64,000 nucleotides of DNA from Nocardiopsis gilva YIM 90087 (GCF_002263495.1 NZ_CP022753.1:682001-746000); one strand, 5' to 3'; numbered from the stretch's first letter, positions 16,289 through 24,645 are shown. The notes: generated by a model from the sequence alone, not told the origin. Translations and numbers: made by a program.

Positions 16289-16903
16289 CTACGCTGCCGC
16301 GCGGGAGGCGAGTTCCCGCGTGGTGATCAGGCTGTCCACCAGCCCGTAGTCCTTCGCCTCGTCCGCCGTGAGGATCTTGTCCCGGTCGGTGTCCTCCCGC
16401 AGCCGCTCCACGGTCTGGCCGGTGTGGCGGGCCAGGATCTCCTCGATCTGGGACCGGATCCGCAGCACCTCGGCCGCCTGGATCTCCAGGTCGGCGGCTT
16501 CGCCCTGCCCCTGCGTCGACGGCTGATGCAGCAGCACGCGCGAGTGCTCCAGCGCCATCCGCTTGCCCGGCGTCCCGGCCGCGAGCAGGACCGCGGCCCC
16601 CGACGCCGCCTGCCCCATGCACACGGTCGCGATGTCGGCGCGGACGAACCGCATGGTGTCGTAGATGGCCGTCACCCCCGTGATGGAGCCGCCGGGCGAG
16701 TTGATGTAGAGGTTGATCTCGCGCTCGCTGCTCTCGTAGTCGAGGTGCAGCAGCTGCGCCATGACCACGTTGGCGACGCTGTCATCGATCGCGGTCCCCA
16801 GGAAGATGATCCGCTCGGAGAGCAGCCGGCTGAAGACGTCGAAGGAGCGTTCCCCGTTGGGTGTGCGCTCGACGACCATCGGGACCGTGTACTGCCCGCT
16901 CAT
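16289..16903 (-). CDS. clpP: ATP-dependent Clp protease proteolytic subunit (ClpP4-like)
   Basis: The 204-residue subunit has the serine protease triad of ClpP: Ser in [15 protein letters not shown] (near 100), His in LLHQPS and Asp in [11 protein letters not shown]. The N-terminus is not extended. It would form a mixed tetradecameric barrel with the ClpP encoded just upstream and work with a Clp ATPase such as ClpX or ClpC. Its ATG overlaps the stop of the upstream clpP in ATGA, as in the clpP3-clpP4 operon of Streptomyces. The C-terminus ends in three alanines. Confidence 0.92.
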   Translation of the reverse strand: MSGQYTVPMVVERTPNGERSFDVFSRLLSERIIFLGTAIDDSVANVVMAQLLHLDYESSEREINLYINSPGGSITGVTAIYDTMRFVRADIATVCMGQAASGAAVLLAAGTPGKRMALEHSRVLLHQPSTQGQGEAADLEIQAAEVLRIRSQIEEILARHTGQTVERLREDTDRDKILTADEAKDYGLVDSLITTRELASRAAA

Positions 16904-17586
16904 GCCGTGCCTCCCGTGCTCTGCGTCGTGTCACTCACCGGGGTCCGGGCGGCCGCCGGACTGAACCCGAATCTGCGGGCGGCGTCGCCTCCCAGGTCCG
17001 CCGCAGACCGCACCACGCGGTCGACGAACCCGTACTCCCTGGCCTCCTCCGCCGTGAACCAGCGGTCGCGGCGCTGGTCCTCGGCGATCGTCTCCACCGT
17101 CTGGCCGCTGTGCTCGGCGATGAGCTCCTGCATGGTGCGCTTGGTGTAGGTCAGGTTCTCGGCCTGCACGGCGATGTCCGCCGCCGTTCCGGCCAGCCCA
17201 CCGGAGGGCTGGTGCATCATGATCCGCGCGTGCGGCAGGCTGTAGCGCTTGCCGGCCGTCCCCGCACAGAGCAGGAACTGCCCCATGCTGGCCGCGAAGC
17301 CCATGGCCAGCGTCGCGACGTCGTTCGGGATGAAGCGCATCGTGTCGTAGATGGCCATCCCCGCCATGACGGACCCACCCGGGCTGTTGATGAACAGCGT
17401 GATGTCGCGCTTGGGGTCCTCTTCCGAGAGCAACAGCATCTGCGCGCAGATCCGATTGGCGATCGCGTCGTCCACCTGCTGCCCCAGCACGACAATCCGG
17501 CCGTGGAGCAATCGGGTGGCGATCTGGTCGTCGAACGGCGCCGTGGCGGTCTCCGCCGCCGCGAGCCGTGGAACGGTCGAAAGCAT
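16900..17586 (-). CDS. clpP: ATP-dependent Clp protease proteolytic subunit (ClpP3-like)
   Basis: The 228-residue subunit has Ser in [15 protein letters not shown] (near 98), His in IMMHQPSGG and Asp in [10 protein letters not shown], so it should be active. The frame is open for more than 100 codons upstream, but ATG 17586 is preceded by GGAGGAGG and starts just before the usual ClpP core, while the longer version is Arg/Pro-rich and unlike ClpP. It is the first gene of a two-gene operon. Two tandem PopR-type boxes lie about 100 bp upstream. This points to conditional expression under PopR. Confidence 0.92.
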   Translation of the reverse strand: MLSTVPRLAAAETATAPFDDQIATRLLHGRIVVLGQQVDDAIANRICAQMLLLSEEDPKRDITLFINSPGGSVMAGMAIYDTMRFIPNDVATLAMGFAASMGQFLLCAGTAGKRYSLPHARIMMHQPSGGLAGTAADIAVQAENLTYTKRTMQELIAEHSGQTVETIAEDQRRDRWFTAEEAREYGFVDRVVRSAADLGGDAARRFGFSPAAARTPVSDTTQSTGGTA

Positions 17587-17684
17587 GTGTCCTCCTCCAT
17601 CCGGCCGCCGCTGGGATGGGCGCTCGCCCGTCCCGGCCGGTGCGATTCCAGCCTGTGGGGCGGACGCGGGCGGAAGCGAGCGTT

Positions 17685-17714
17685 TCTGCCGTGCGGAGAT
17701 CTGCTGTGGGCAGA
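17685..17714 (-). promoter_or_regulatory. Two abutting PopR-type boxes upstream of the clpP operon
   Basis: TCTGCC-GTG-CGGAGA (17685-17699) and TCTGCT-GTG-GGCAGA (17700-17714) touch each other. The PopR box described in Streptomyces is TCTGCC-N3-GGCAGA, so each copy matches one half exactly and the other nearly so, with the same GTG spacer. They lie 100-130 bp upstream of the first clpP start, suitable for an activator. The remaining gap to 17987 holds no gene. Confidence 0.78.
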
Positions 17715-17987
17715 GCGGGCAGCGAGGGTGACCGGAGGTGCAGGTCAGCGAGATAGCGGGCGCACAGCGGGGGCTCTCGGTTCCGCCGTTGAGGAGAGCG
17801 GGGTGGCCGTCCCGCCCAGGGGAGGACGGCCGCGGTTTCCGGCGCGCTGTGAGCGCGCGCGTGCTCTTCTGGGGCCGCGGGGGAGATCCGGGTGGGAAGG
17901 GGCCTGTGCCAGGGTGGCCCCTCCCCACCCCGTCCGAGGGCAGGAGGGTTCCGGTGGTCTCCCGGATACGCCTCGGCCGATGGTTGC

Positions 17988-18491
17988 CTACAGGGCCAGG
18001 CGGAACGTGGGGTTCGAGACGGTGGCGATCACGCGGGCGGAATCGGGCTTCTGCGGGATGCCGTACCGGACCTCGGCATGCGGGGCTCCCTTGAGGAACG
18101 TGGTGTCGGCGATCACCACCTGGTAGGGGTCGGGCGTGCTGGACACCGGGATATCGGTGACCAGGAACCAGCCGTAGTAGCCGGTGTCCGGTGCGTAGAG
18201 GAAGAACTCACCACCGGCGTAGTCCTCCCGTACCAGGTCCTCGTTGAGGACAAGCGCCCAGTACCGGACCGGGTTGCCAGCGGGCCACATGGTCCGTTCC
18301 TCGGCGTGGAGACCGGTCAGTTTCAGGTCGGTGAAGGGGTTGTCCGACATGCGAGCTCCAGGAAGTGAAGACTGCCCCTCCATGGGCGGCGTCGTGCTCT
18401 CGGCCGCTAGGGCCGGTCCGCTCGGCACGATCGCCATGGCTATGGCGGACGCCGACATGGTCGCGGTCAGTCCGCGGACAACGTTGTGCAT
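17988..18491 (-). CDS. Secreted protein of unknown function
   Basis: The 167-residue protein starts with a Sec-type signal peptide (hydrophobic core SASAIAMAIV, then a likely cut after GPALA near residue 29). The mature part is rich in Tyr, Pro and Asp (EFFLYAPDTGYYGWFLVTD) and looks like a small beta-rich domain. I do not recognise a family. It has no obvious operon partner and points towards the clpP promoter. The function is unknown. Confidence 0.65.
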   Translation of the reverse strand: MHNVVRGLTATMSASAIAMAIVPSGPALAAESTTPPMEGQSSLPGARMSDNPFTDLKLTGLHAEERTMWPAGNPVRYWALVLNEDLVREDYAGGEFFLYAPDTGYYGWFLVTDIPVSSTPDPYQVVIADTTFLKGAPHAEVRYGIPQKPDSARVIATVSNPTFRLAL

Positions 18492-18791
18492 CTCGTCCTT
18501 TTCTCGGTGAAAGTGAACGACCAGCGGCCATGCTCAGCGGTATGGCGGTGCACTGGGTGCGAATTCTCGTTCCATCCGTGAACGCGTGACCACTATGAGT
18601 GATGTTGTCAGGAGTCCGGGTGTACGGCAAGAGCGGTGGTTTCGCTGGCGTCTTGGTGTTTTCGCTGGTAGATCGGTTTCCTTTCTTTCCAGTGGGGATT
18701 GGTTGCCTGGTCGGACGGGGGCGAGATGTTCTTTGTTCGTCCGACGAGAGCGCGACCGACAGTGATGGCGCCGAGGGTGGTGCCCGGACGA
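18492..18791. other. Gene-free spacer upstream of the secreted-protein gene
   Basis: This 300-bp stretch is T-rich in parts on the top strand (several TTTTC and CTTTCTTTCC runs) and lower in GC than its neighbours. It must contain the promoter of the leftward secreted-protein gene. I see no convincing gene. Confidence 0.4.
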
Positions 18792-18825
18792 GGGGAGGGC
18801 GGTGCCGCTCGGCACCGCCCTCCCC
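18792..18825. terminator. Perfect 15-bp hairpin downstream of the DinB gene
   Basis: GGGGAGGGCGGTGCC at 18792-18806 pairs fully with 18811-18825 around the tetraloop GCTC. It lies 22 bp past the stop of the leftward DinB gene and would end its transcript. No T-run is present. Confidence 0.7.
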
Positions 18826-18847
18826 TTGTGTCTCCTGACGTCCGTCC

Positions 18848-19408
18848 CTACTGCGTGAACTCCTCGGCCCAGGCGGCGGTGGTGGAGGCACCGTCGAGGG
18901 ACTCGCGGATGATGTCGGCGTGCCCCGCGTGCTGGGAGGTCTCCCGAATGAGGTGGAGCAGAATGCGGCGGGCGGTCCACGAGGTGTTCGGCGGGAACCA
19001 CGGAGCCTCGGGCAGCTTGGCGGCGATGTCGAGGCTGGGCAGCGCCGCGACGGCCGCCTCGGTCTCGCGCGCTACCTCGTCGTAAAGGTCGAGCATGCCG
19101 CTCAGCGTCTCACCGTCCACCAGCCGGAACTCGTCGGCCCACCGCGCCTCCTGTGCGGCCGGGTCCTGCTGGCCCGGCTGGTCACCGCCGAACGCGGAAC
19201 GCCCATTCATAACGTTGATCCAGCCCCGCTCGACCCGCGCGACGTGCTTGATCAGCCCGCCCAGACACAGCTCACTCGGGGTGGTGCGCGCCGCGGCCTG
19301 CTCGTCGCTCAGGCCGCGGACGGTCAACCGCAGGTTCTTGCGCTGCTCGGCCAGGATGTCCAGCAGCTCGGTGCGCTCGCTGACCGCGTTCTCGACCGAC
19401 TCCGCCAT
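18848..19408 (-). CDS. DinB family protein (DUF664)
   Basis: The 186-residue four-helix protein fits the DinB/DUF664 group of putative metal-dependent enzymes, some of which use mycothiol. The three histidines expected for metal binding are seen in LGGLIKHVARVERGW and RRILLHLIRETSQHAGHADIIRE. I start at ATG 19408 (MAESVENAV) behind AAGGAATGGGTGG. The frame is open to a GTG at 19513, but those extra residues are not conserved in character. The substrate is unknown. It stands alone, with a strong terminator downstream. Confidence 0.85.
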   Translation of the reverse strand: MAESVENAVSERTELLDILAEQRKNLRLTVRGLSDEQAAARTTPSELCLGGLIKHVARVERGWINVMNGRSAFGGDQPGQQDPAAQEARWADEFRLVDGETLSGMLDLYDEVARETEAAVAALPSLDIAAKLPEAPWFPPNTSWTARRILLHLIRETSQHAGHADIIRESLDGASTTAAWAEEFTQ

Positions 19409-19587
19409 GGGGACCACCCATTCCTTCCGCTGTCTCGCGTGTCCTTTCCCAGCGGTCCCCAACCTAGAGATGATCGCGGTCAGGAACGGTCCGCGATTGA
19501 CCACGATCACCATGGATATTCGGGCGTTCTCCCGACCTCCCCCTTCGCGTCCCGCCGCAGCCTCCCGGGGCGGGGCGCCGTCCGGTC

Positions 19588-19679
19588 TGTGGGTCGGAGG
19601 TCTGGGTCGGAGGTGTGGGTTGGAGGTGCGGGCCGACCGCCTGCACGGTCAGTGTTTCAGGGCGCAGTTTCAGGGCGCA
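19588..19679. repeat. Two sets of 13-bp tandem repeats
   Basis: TGTGGGTCGGAGG, TCTGGGTCGGAGG and TGTGGGTTGGAGG follow one another at 19588-19626 with a partial fourth unit. After 21 bases GTTTCAGGGCGCA is repeated head to tail at 19654-19666 and 19667-19679. Both sets have the same period but different sequence. They lie in the 341-bp gap between the DinB and hydrolase genes, which otherwise shows no gene. Confidence 0.75.
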
Positions 19680-19749
19680 TCCTGCGAATTCCGGCCTCCG
19701 AAAGGGGGAATGTGGATACGCTTTTCCCAGCTGTCCCAGGAGGTCACGC

Positions 19750-20517
19750 ATGACCGTCGCTCCGCTTCACTACCGGTTCGACGGGTCGCGGCATGCTCCG
19801 GTGGCGCTCTTGGTCCCCTCGCTCGGTACCAAGTGGCCGGTGTGGGAGCCGCAGATGCCGGAACTGACCCGTACGCTGCGGGTCCTGCGGATCAACCATC
19901 GCGGCCACGGGGCCACGCCCGCCCCGGACGGGCCCTACACCATGGACGACCTGGGCAATGACGTGCTCGCGCTCCTCGACACGTGTGAGATCGGCCGATT
20001 CTCGATCATCGCGGCCGGAACCGGGGGAGCGCTCGCGTCCTGGGTCGCGGCGGCCCGACCCGCACAGGTGCGCCGACTGGCGTATGTGGCGGGGACGACC
20101 GGCGCGCCGCCTGCACTCCCGCGGGCCAACATCGCGGCGCGCGTGCGGCGCGGCGGGATGGCTGCGGTGTCGGCGGAGATCACCCGTTCGTGGTTCACAC
20201 CGGAGTTCGCCGAGCAGCGCCCCGATGTGGTGGCCCGCATGGTCGACGAGTTCGAGGGCATCTCCCCGGTCGGCTACGCCGGGCACTGCCACGCGCTGGA
20301 CGGTCTTGACCAGCGATTGTCCCTCTCCCGTATCCGGGCGCCGACCCTCGTCCTCTCGGCCGCGCACGACCCCTTCCTCCCGCCCGGCCACGGCCGACGG
20401 CTCGCCGACGCCATCCCCGGCGCGCGGTTCGAGGTGATCCCCCGGGCCGCCCATCTCGTCGGAATCGAGCGCGCCGATCGCGTCAACGAGCTGCTCATGG
20501 AGCACGTCGCCGGTTGA
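19750..20517 (+). CDS. Alpha/beta hydrolase-fold protein with a substituted nucleophile
   Basis: The 255-residue protein resembles 3-oxoadipate enol-lactonase (PcaD)-type alpha/beta hydrolases. The start MTVAPLHYRFDG, the oxyanion-strand region LVPSLGTKWPVWEPQ and RGHGATPAPDGPYTMDDLGNDVLALLD are typical. The acid (SAAHDPFLPP) and histidine (RAAHLVGIE) are present. The nucleophile elbow, normally GxSxGG, reads AAGTGG, so the catalytic Ser is Thr91. Activity may be lost or changed. ATG 19750 follows AGGAGG. No catechol pathway genes are nearby. Confidence 0.82.
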   Translation: MTVAPLHYRFDGSRHAPVALLVPSLGTKWPVWEPQMPELTRTLRVLRINHRGHGATPAPDGPYTMDDLGNDVLALLDTCEIGRFSIIAAGTGGALASWVAAARPAQVRRLAYVAGTTGAPPALPRANIAARVRRGGMAAVSAEITRSWFTPEFAEQRPDVVARMVDEFEGISPVGYAGHCHALDGLDQRLSLSRIRAPTLVLSAAHDPFLPPGHGRRLADAIPGARFEVIPRAAHLVGIERADRVNELLMEHVAG

Positions 20518-20666
20518 AGCCGGCGGTGGTGGCGGAGGATATGATCTGCTGTGGCGGTGGGGCCCGCCGCCTCGCCGCCCAGCGGCGGGGGAACCGCGAC
20601 GTCAGCCCAGTCCCATCCGTGGCGGCCCCCGGAGCCGCACGGAGGCACACTGCGGTCGTCGTCGCC

Positions 20667-20710
20667 AACGGTCCCTGTCAGCCGTGGAACGTCAGCTGAT
20701 GGGAGCCGTT
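20667..20710 (+). promoter_or_regulatory. Hairpin over the ribosome site of the fluoride channel operon
   Basis: AACGGTCCC at 20667-20675 can pair with GGGAGCCGTT at 20701-20710 with one bulged base. The 3' arm holds the GGGAG ribosome site and ends one base before the ATG. The loop contains the direct repeat GTCAGC. Pairing would hide the start. The consensus of the known fluoride riboswitch is not found here. Confidence 0.4.
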
Positions 20711-20711
20711 C

Positions 20712-21257
20712 ATGACCCGTCCCGGGGGAGCGCATGCGCCCGAACCCGATCCCGGACTCGCCCACCTCCCGGTCGACTCCGATGTCGACCTCCACTTTCC
20801 GCGCCAGGTGGGTGAACTGCGCGAGGCTCCGTGGGCCGTCCCCGCGGCCATCGCGCTCGGCGGCGCGCTCGGCGCCGCGGCCCGCTACGGGATCGGTGTC
20901 CTGCTGCCGCACGCCCCCGGCGAGTTCGCCCTCTCGACGCTCCTGATCAACGTCTCGGGCTGCCTCCTCATCGGGTTCCTCATGGTGGTGGTCACCGACG
21001 TGCGGCCGGAACTGCGCCTGGCGCGCCCGTTCTTCGGGGTCGGGATGCTCGGCGGCTACACCACCTTCTCCACCTACATCGTCGACGTGCAGCAGATGCT
21101 CAACGCCGGTGCGGCCGGGCCCGCGCTCCTCTACCTCGGCGGCACCCTCATCGGGGCGATGGCGGCCGTGTGGGCGGGGATCGCCCTGGCCGAGCGGGTG
21201 TTTCGGGCGCGGATCGCCGCCCGGCGGGAGCGGGATGGGGCGGGGGTCGGCCGATGA
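20712..21257 (+). CDS. crcB: Fluoride channel subunit CrcB/Fluc (first copy)
   Basis: This is a 181-residue CrcB/Fluc protein, which exports fluoride as a dual-topology dimer. Four membrane helices follow a 45-residue acidic N-terminal extension that is not usual. Conserved residues are visible: the Asn in LLINVSGC, the Arg in AAARYGIG, and the GGYTTFSTY segment that forms the phenylalanine boxes and central sodium site. The gene overlaps the second crcB by 4 bp. Such pairs often form a heterodimer in actinobacteria. Confidence 0.92.
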   Translation: MTRPGGAHAPEPDPGLAHLPVDSDVDLHFPRQVGELREAPWAVPAAIALGGALGAAARYGIGVLLPHAPGEFALSTLLINVSGCLLIGFLMVVVTDVRPELRLARPFFGVGMLGGYTTFSTYIVDVQQMLNAGAAGPALLYLGGTLIGAMAAVWAGIALAERVFRARIAARRERDGAGVGR

Positions 21258-21616
21258 CCGTGCTCATGGTCGCCCTCGGTGCGGCGATCGGGGCGCCGCT
21301 GCGCTACTTCACCGACCGTTTCGTGCAGGCCAGACACGACTCGGTCTTCCCGTGGGGGACGCACGCCGCGAACGCCACGGCCTGCCTGCTGCTCGGCTTC
21401 GTCAGCGCGCTCGCCCTGCCCGGATGGGCGGTGGCGCTGTTCGGAACGGGCCTGCTGGGTGCGCTGTCCACCTACTCGACCTTCGGCTACGAGACGTTCC
21501 GGCTGCTGCAGAACCGCGCGCGCTTTCTCGCCTTCGCCAACGCCGCCGCCTCCATCGCGGCCGGGCTGGGCGCGGCCTTCATCGGTGCGGCCGTCGCCGG
21601 TGCGCTGGCCGGCTAG
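21254..21616 (+). CDS. crcB: Fluoride channel subunit CrcB/Fluc (second copy)
   Basis: The 120-residue second copy has four helices and the same landmarks: Arg in GAPLRYFTD, Asn in HAANATACLLLG and GALSTYSTFGYE. It lacks the N-terminal extension of its partner. ATG 21254 overlaps the stop of the first copy (ATGA), so the two are translated together, consistent with a heterodimer in opposite orientations. The last 4 bp overlap the convergent VOC gene. Confidence 0.92.
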   Translation: MTVLMVALGAAIGAPLRYFTDRFVQARHDSVFPWGTHAANATACLLLGFVSALALPGWAVALFGTGLLGALSTYSTFGYETFRLLQNRARFLAFANAAASIAAGLGAAFIGAAVAGALAG

Positions 21617-22083
21617 CGGATGTCCGCCGCGTTCTCCTCGGACCCCGCGTTGCCTTCCCCTCCCAGGTCGTCCAGGGATTCCTGCTCGGACGGCCGCAGG
21701 GGGCGGCTGATCTCGATCAGGTAGCCGTCGGGGTCGCGGAAGTGCGCCGCGCGGATGCCCCACGCCGACCAGTTCTTGGGCGGAGAGGCCTGTGGTGCCC
21801 CGGCCGCGACCAGCTCGGCCGCTGTGGTGTCCACGTCCTCGACCTCGAAGACGATCGAACAGCGGTCCTGGCCGGGCAGCGCGGCGTTCTCGCCGGTGGT
21901 GCCGAGCGCCTCGGCGATGACGTCGCGCTCGCAGACCACCAGCCGGGTCTGTGAGTCGACGTCGAATTCCGCGTAGCGCGTGACCTCCGATCCCCACAGC
22001 ACGGGGAGCTTGAGTATGTCGCGGTAGAAGCGGAAGCACGTGAGCTGGTCGTCGACCAGCAGGCGGATGTAGCTGCAGCGCAC
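21613..22083 (-). CDS. VOC (glyoxalase/bleomycin resistance) superfamily protein
   Basis: The 156-residue protein is a two-module vicinal oxygen chelate fold (RLLVDDQLTCFRFYRDILKLPVLWG, then IVFEVEDVDTTAAELVAAG and AAHFRDPDGYLIEISRPL). The His and Glu of the second module are typical metal ligands. I take GTG 22083 as start because GGGGAGG stands 6 bases before it; an ATG at 22140 would add a Ser/Asp-rich stretch. Members include glyoxalases, dioxygenases and antibiotic-binding proteins. The specific role is unknown. Confidence 0.82.
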   Translation of the reverse strand: MRCSYIRLLVDDQLTCFRFYRDILKLPVLWGSEVTRYAEFDVDSQTRLVVCERDVIAEALGTTGENAALPGQDRCSIVFEVEDVDTTAAELVAAGAPQASPPKNWSAWGIRAAHFRDPDGYLIEISRPLRPSEQESLDDLGGEGNAGSEENAADIR

Positions 22084-22307
22084 AGCGGGCCTCCCCGAGT
22101 CCGAGTCAGTGACCGCGAGCGGTGACCGTGACGACGGCACTGCCGGTGGCAGGGCCGGCTATCCGGTCACATCCGGCGTCTCCCTTCCCATCTTCCGTCC
22201 TGAGACCAGTATCCGCCCGCCCTACATGCCCGAGAGTCTGTCCGGATCCGGTCAAGTCCGAGGTCAGGCCATCTGAGAGCGATTCTGGCATAGTTCGGAT
22301 TCGCCAT

Positions 22308-22320
22308 CTTGTAGTACAAG
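22308..22320. promoter_or_regulatory. Palindrome upstream of the ABC exporter operon
   Basis: CTTGTA-G-TACAAG is a perfect 13-bp dyad 44 bp before the ABC gene start. The site type recalls GntR or TetR operators. No such regulator is adjacent, although an Xre gene follows the operon. The remaining spacer from 22084 shows no gene. Confidence 0.5.
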
Positions 22321-22363
22321 TGCTATCAATTGTCGTGGAACCCGGATGGAAAGGCGTAGTCGT

Positions 22364-23335
22364 ATGACAGTGGCTAGAGCGGCGGGTCTCGTCCCGCGCG
22401 CGGCCTCGGGGGACGCCGAGGGCACCGTGGTGAGCGTGCGCGATCTGCGGATGCGCTATGGAAGCGTGGATGTCCTCAAGGGTGTGGACTTCACCGCGGA
22501 CCGGGGCGAGGTGGTCTGCCTGCTCGGTCCTAATGGGGCGGGCAAGTCCACCAGCATCGAGATCCTCGAAGGCTTCCGGATGCGCTCGTCCGGAGACGTG
22601 AATGTGCTCGGTGCGGACCCGGCCAAGGGAGACGAGGCCTGGCGCGCTCGGCTCGGCGTGGTCCTGCAGTCCTGGCGTGACCACGGGAAATGGCGGGTGC
22701 GGGAACTGCTCGCGCACATGGGGAGCTTCTACGCGTCCTACTCCACGCCAGCCGTTCCGCGCCCGCGTGACGTCGACGACCTCATCGCGGCGGTCGGCCT
22801 CACCGAGCACGCCAACAAGAAGGTCTCCACCCTCTCGGGCGGCCAGCGCCGACGCCTCGATGTCGCCGTCGGCATCGTCGGCAAGCCGGAGCTGCTGTTC
22901 CTGGATGAGCCCACGGCAGGCTTCGACCCGGAGGCGCGCCGCGACTTCCACGACCTCGTGCACCGGCTCGCAGACGAGGAGGACACCACCATCCTGCTCA
23001 CCACGCACGACCTGGACGAGGCGGAGAAGCTGGCCGACCGCATCCTCATCCTGGCCGGAGGCCGCATCGTCGCCGATGGCAGCGCCGACCGGCTCGCCTC
23101 CCAGGTCGAGAGTGACGCCGAGGTGAAGTGGAGCCGCGACGGCCAGCGGTTCGTCCACTCCACACCCGACGCCACGGGCTTCGTCCGCGAGCTGTTCGCG
23201 CAGTACGGCGACGACATCACCGACCTGGAGGTGCAGCGGGCGACGCTGGAGGACGTCTACATGGCCATGGTGCGCCGCCACGAGACCGGCCACGCCGACG
23301 CGGCGGCCCAGGAGTTCACGAAGGAGAGCCGATGA
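22364..23335 (+). CDS. ABC-2 type exporter, ATP-binding protein
   Basis: The 323-residue ATPase has Walker A GPNGAGKST, signature LSGGQRRRLDVAVGIVGKP, Walker B LLFLDEPTAGFDPE and the switch histidine in LLTTHDLDEAEKL. It is of the multidrug/antibiotic export type (DrrA-like), with a C-terminal extension after residue 240. Starts at ATG 22346 and ATG 22364 are both possible; GGAAAGGCG favours 22364. The stop overlaps the permease ATG (ATGA). The cargo is unknown. Confidence 0.9.
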   Translation: MTVARAAGLVPRAASGDAEGTVVSVRDLRMRYGSVDVLKGVDFTADRGEVVCLLGPNGAGKSTSIEILEGFRMRSSGDVNVLGADPAKGDEAWRARLGVVLQSWRDHGKWRVRELLAHMGSFYASYSTPAVPRPRDVDDLIAAVGLTEHANKKVSTLSGGQRRRLDVAVGIVGKPELLFLDEPTAGFDPEARRDFHDLVHRLADEEDTTILLTTHDLDEAEKLADRILILAGGRIVADGSADRLASQVESDAEVKWSRDGQRFVHSTPDATGFVRELFAQYGDDITDLEVQRATLEDVYMAMVRRHETGHADAAAQEFTKESR

Positions 23336-24189
23336 CCACCGCCACCATCAACGCCGTAAAGGCCGGGCTCTCCCGAGGCTGGATCGAGTACCGGCAGTCG
23401 TTCGGCAGCCTGCAGGATCTGTTCGGCTACTTCGGCTCGACCGCCATCTTTCTGGTCATCGGGATCGCCTTGGGTGGTGAGCAGATGGACGACACCGGTA
23501 TCGCGGTGGGCGCGATGACGATGACCGGGGGCATCGCGTTCCTCATGACCATGGCCGGAATGACGACGGTGGCCCAGGTGCTGGCCACCGAGCGCGAGGA
23601 CGGCACCCTGCTGCGGGCCAAGGCCCTACCCAAGGGCATGATCGGCTACTTCATCGGCAAGTCCGTGCACATCCTGTTGGTCACCACTACCAGCCTCGTG
23701 TTCATGCTGGTGGTGGCGACCCTGCTGATCGACGGTTTCTCGGTGGATGGGCCCGGCGACGTGCTCACCCTCGTCTGGGTATTTGTCCTGGGCCTGCTCG
23801 CCACCGCGCCCATCGGGGCGGTCATCGGCTCGCTGGTCACCAACCCGCGGCTGGCCATGGGCATCATCATGCTTCCGGTGATGGGGATGGTGATGATCTC
23901 CGGGACGTTCTTCCCGATCGATTTCATGCCGCAGTGGCTGCAGGGGATCGCACAGGTCCTCCCGCAATACTGGATCGCCCTGGGCGTGCGCTCGGTCTTC
24001 CTGCCGGACAGCATGCTCTCCGTCGAGATCGGCGAGTCGTGGCGGCATCTGGAGACGGCCGGAGTTCTCGGTGCCTGGGCCATCGTCGGGCTGATCGTGG
24101 CACCATTCGTGCTGCGGCGCATGGCCCGCCGCGAGTCCGGGGCGCGTGTCCAGGCGGCGCGGGAGAAGGCGATCCAGCGTGCCTACTGA
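23332..24189 (+). CDS. ABC-2 type exporter, permease protein
   Basis: The 285-residue permease has six membrane segments and the ABC-2 pattern. The cytoplasmic coupling region is TEREDGTLLRAKALPKGMIGYFIGK, and the late motif is SGTFFPIDFMPQWLQGIAQVLPQYW. It pairs with the ATPase encoded just upstream, and two copies of each would form the exporter. ATG 23332 overlaps the upstream stop. A 119-bp gap separates it from the Xre gene downstream. Confidence 0.9.
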   Translation: MTTATINAVKAGLSRGWIEYRQSFGSLQDLFGYFGSTAIFLVIGIALGGEQMDDTGIAVGAMTMTGGIAFLMTMAGMTTVAQVLATEREDGTLLRAKALPKGMIGYFIGKSVHILLVTTTSLVFMLVVATLLIDGFSVDGPGDVLTLVWVFVLGLLATAPIGAVIGSLVTNPRLAMGIIMLPVMGMVMISGTFFPIDFMPQWLQGIAQVLPQYWIALGVRSVFLPDSMLSVEIGESWRHLETAGVLGAWAIVGLIVAPFVLRRMARRESGARVQAAREKAIQRAY

Positions 24190-24308
24190 GCCATGGGGCC
24201 GCTCTGGCGCGGTAGCGTCGCGCGGCCGTGACCGGCTGAGCCGGAGGATCCCCCGCTGGGAGCGTAAGTCCAGCACCGGGACGGGTACGGAGGAAAGGGG
24301 GTGGGACC

Positions 24309-24587
24309 TTGACCGAGACGAAGGGCGCGAGCTCGCGCGGACGGGCGAAGAGCGCCGCGGCGGCTGAGCAGGTCTACAACCGCATCGCCATGCTCCGGGC
24401 CGAGCGCGGGATCTCCCGCCGCCAGCTCGCCGAGACGCTCGGCGTGCACTACCAGACCGTGGGCTACCTGGAACGCGGCGAGTACAGCCCCAGCCTGTAC
24501 CTGGCGCTGCGCATCGCGCAGTACTTCGAGGTCCCGGTGGAAGTGGTGTTCTCGACCGAGCCCTTCCCCCGCATCGGCAGCCAGTAG
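24309..24587 (+). CDS. Xre-type helix-turn-helix regulator
   Basis: This 92-residue protein has a 22-residue Ala/Arg-rich lead and then a compact helix-turn-helix of the YgzD/Xre kind (NRIAMLRAERGISRRQLAETLGVHYQTVGYLERGEYSPSLYLALRIAQYFEV, given as the domain span about 24-74). The start is TTG behind AGGGGG. In many bacteria such regulators sit beside ABC or membrane genes they control, so a link to the upstream exporter is likely but not proven. Confidence 0.83.
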   Translation: MTETKGASSRGRAKSAAAAEQVYNRIAMLRAERGISRRQLAETLGVHYQTVGYLERGEYSPSLYLALRIAQYFEVPVEVVFSTEPFPRIGSQ

Positions 24588-24645
24588 CCGATCGCGGCGC
24601 GGGCGGCGGTCGACAGACCACGGCGCAGAACAGCTGGAAGAACAG

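Noticed and set aside
16900-17928. ClpP with a 114-residue N-terminal extension
   Set aside because: The frame is open upstream, but the extension is Arg/Pro-rich, overlaps the PopR boxes and lacks a ribosome site, whereas ATG 17586 has GGAGGAGG and the normal ClpP start.
20518-20711. Fluoride riboswitch upstream of the crcB pair
   Set aside because: A GCTGATGG stretch resembles its 3' part, but the 5' GGCGATG block and the pseudoknot partners are missing. Only a start-site hairpin is supported.
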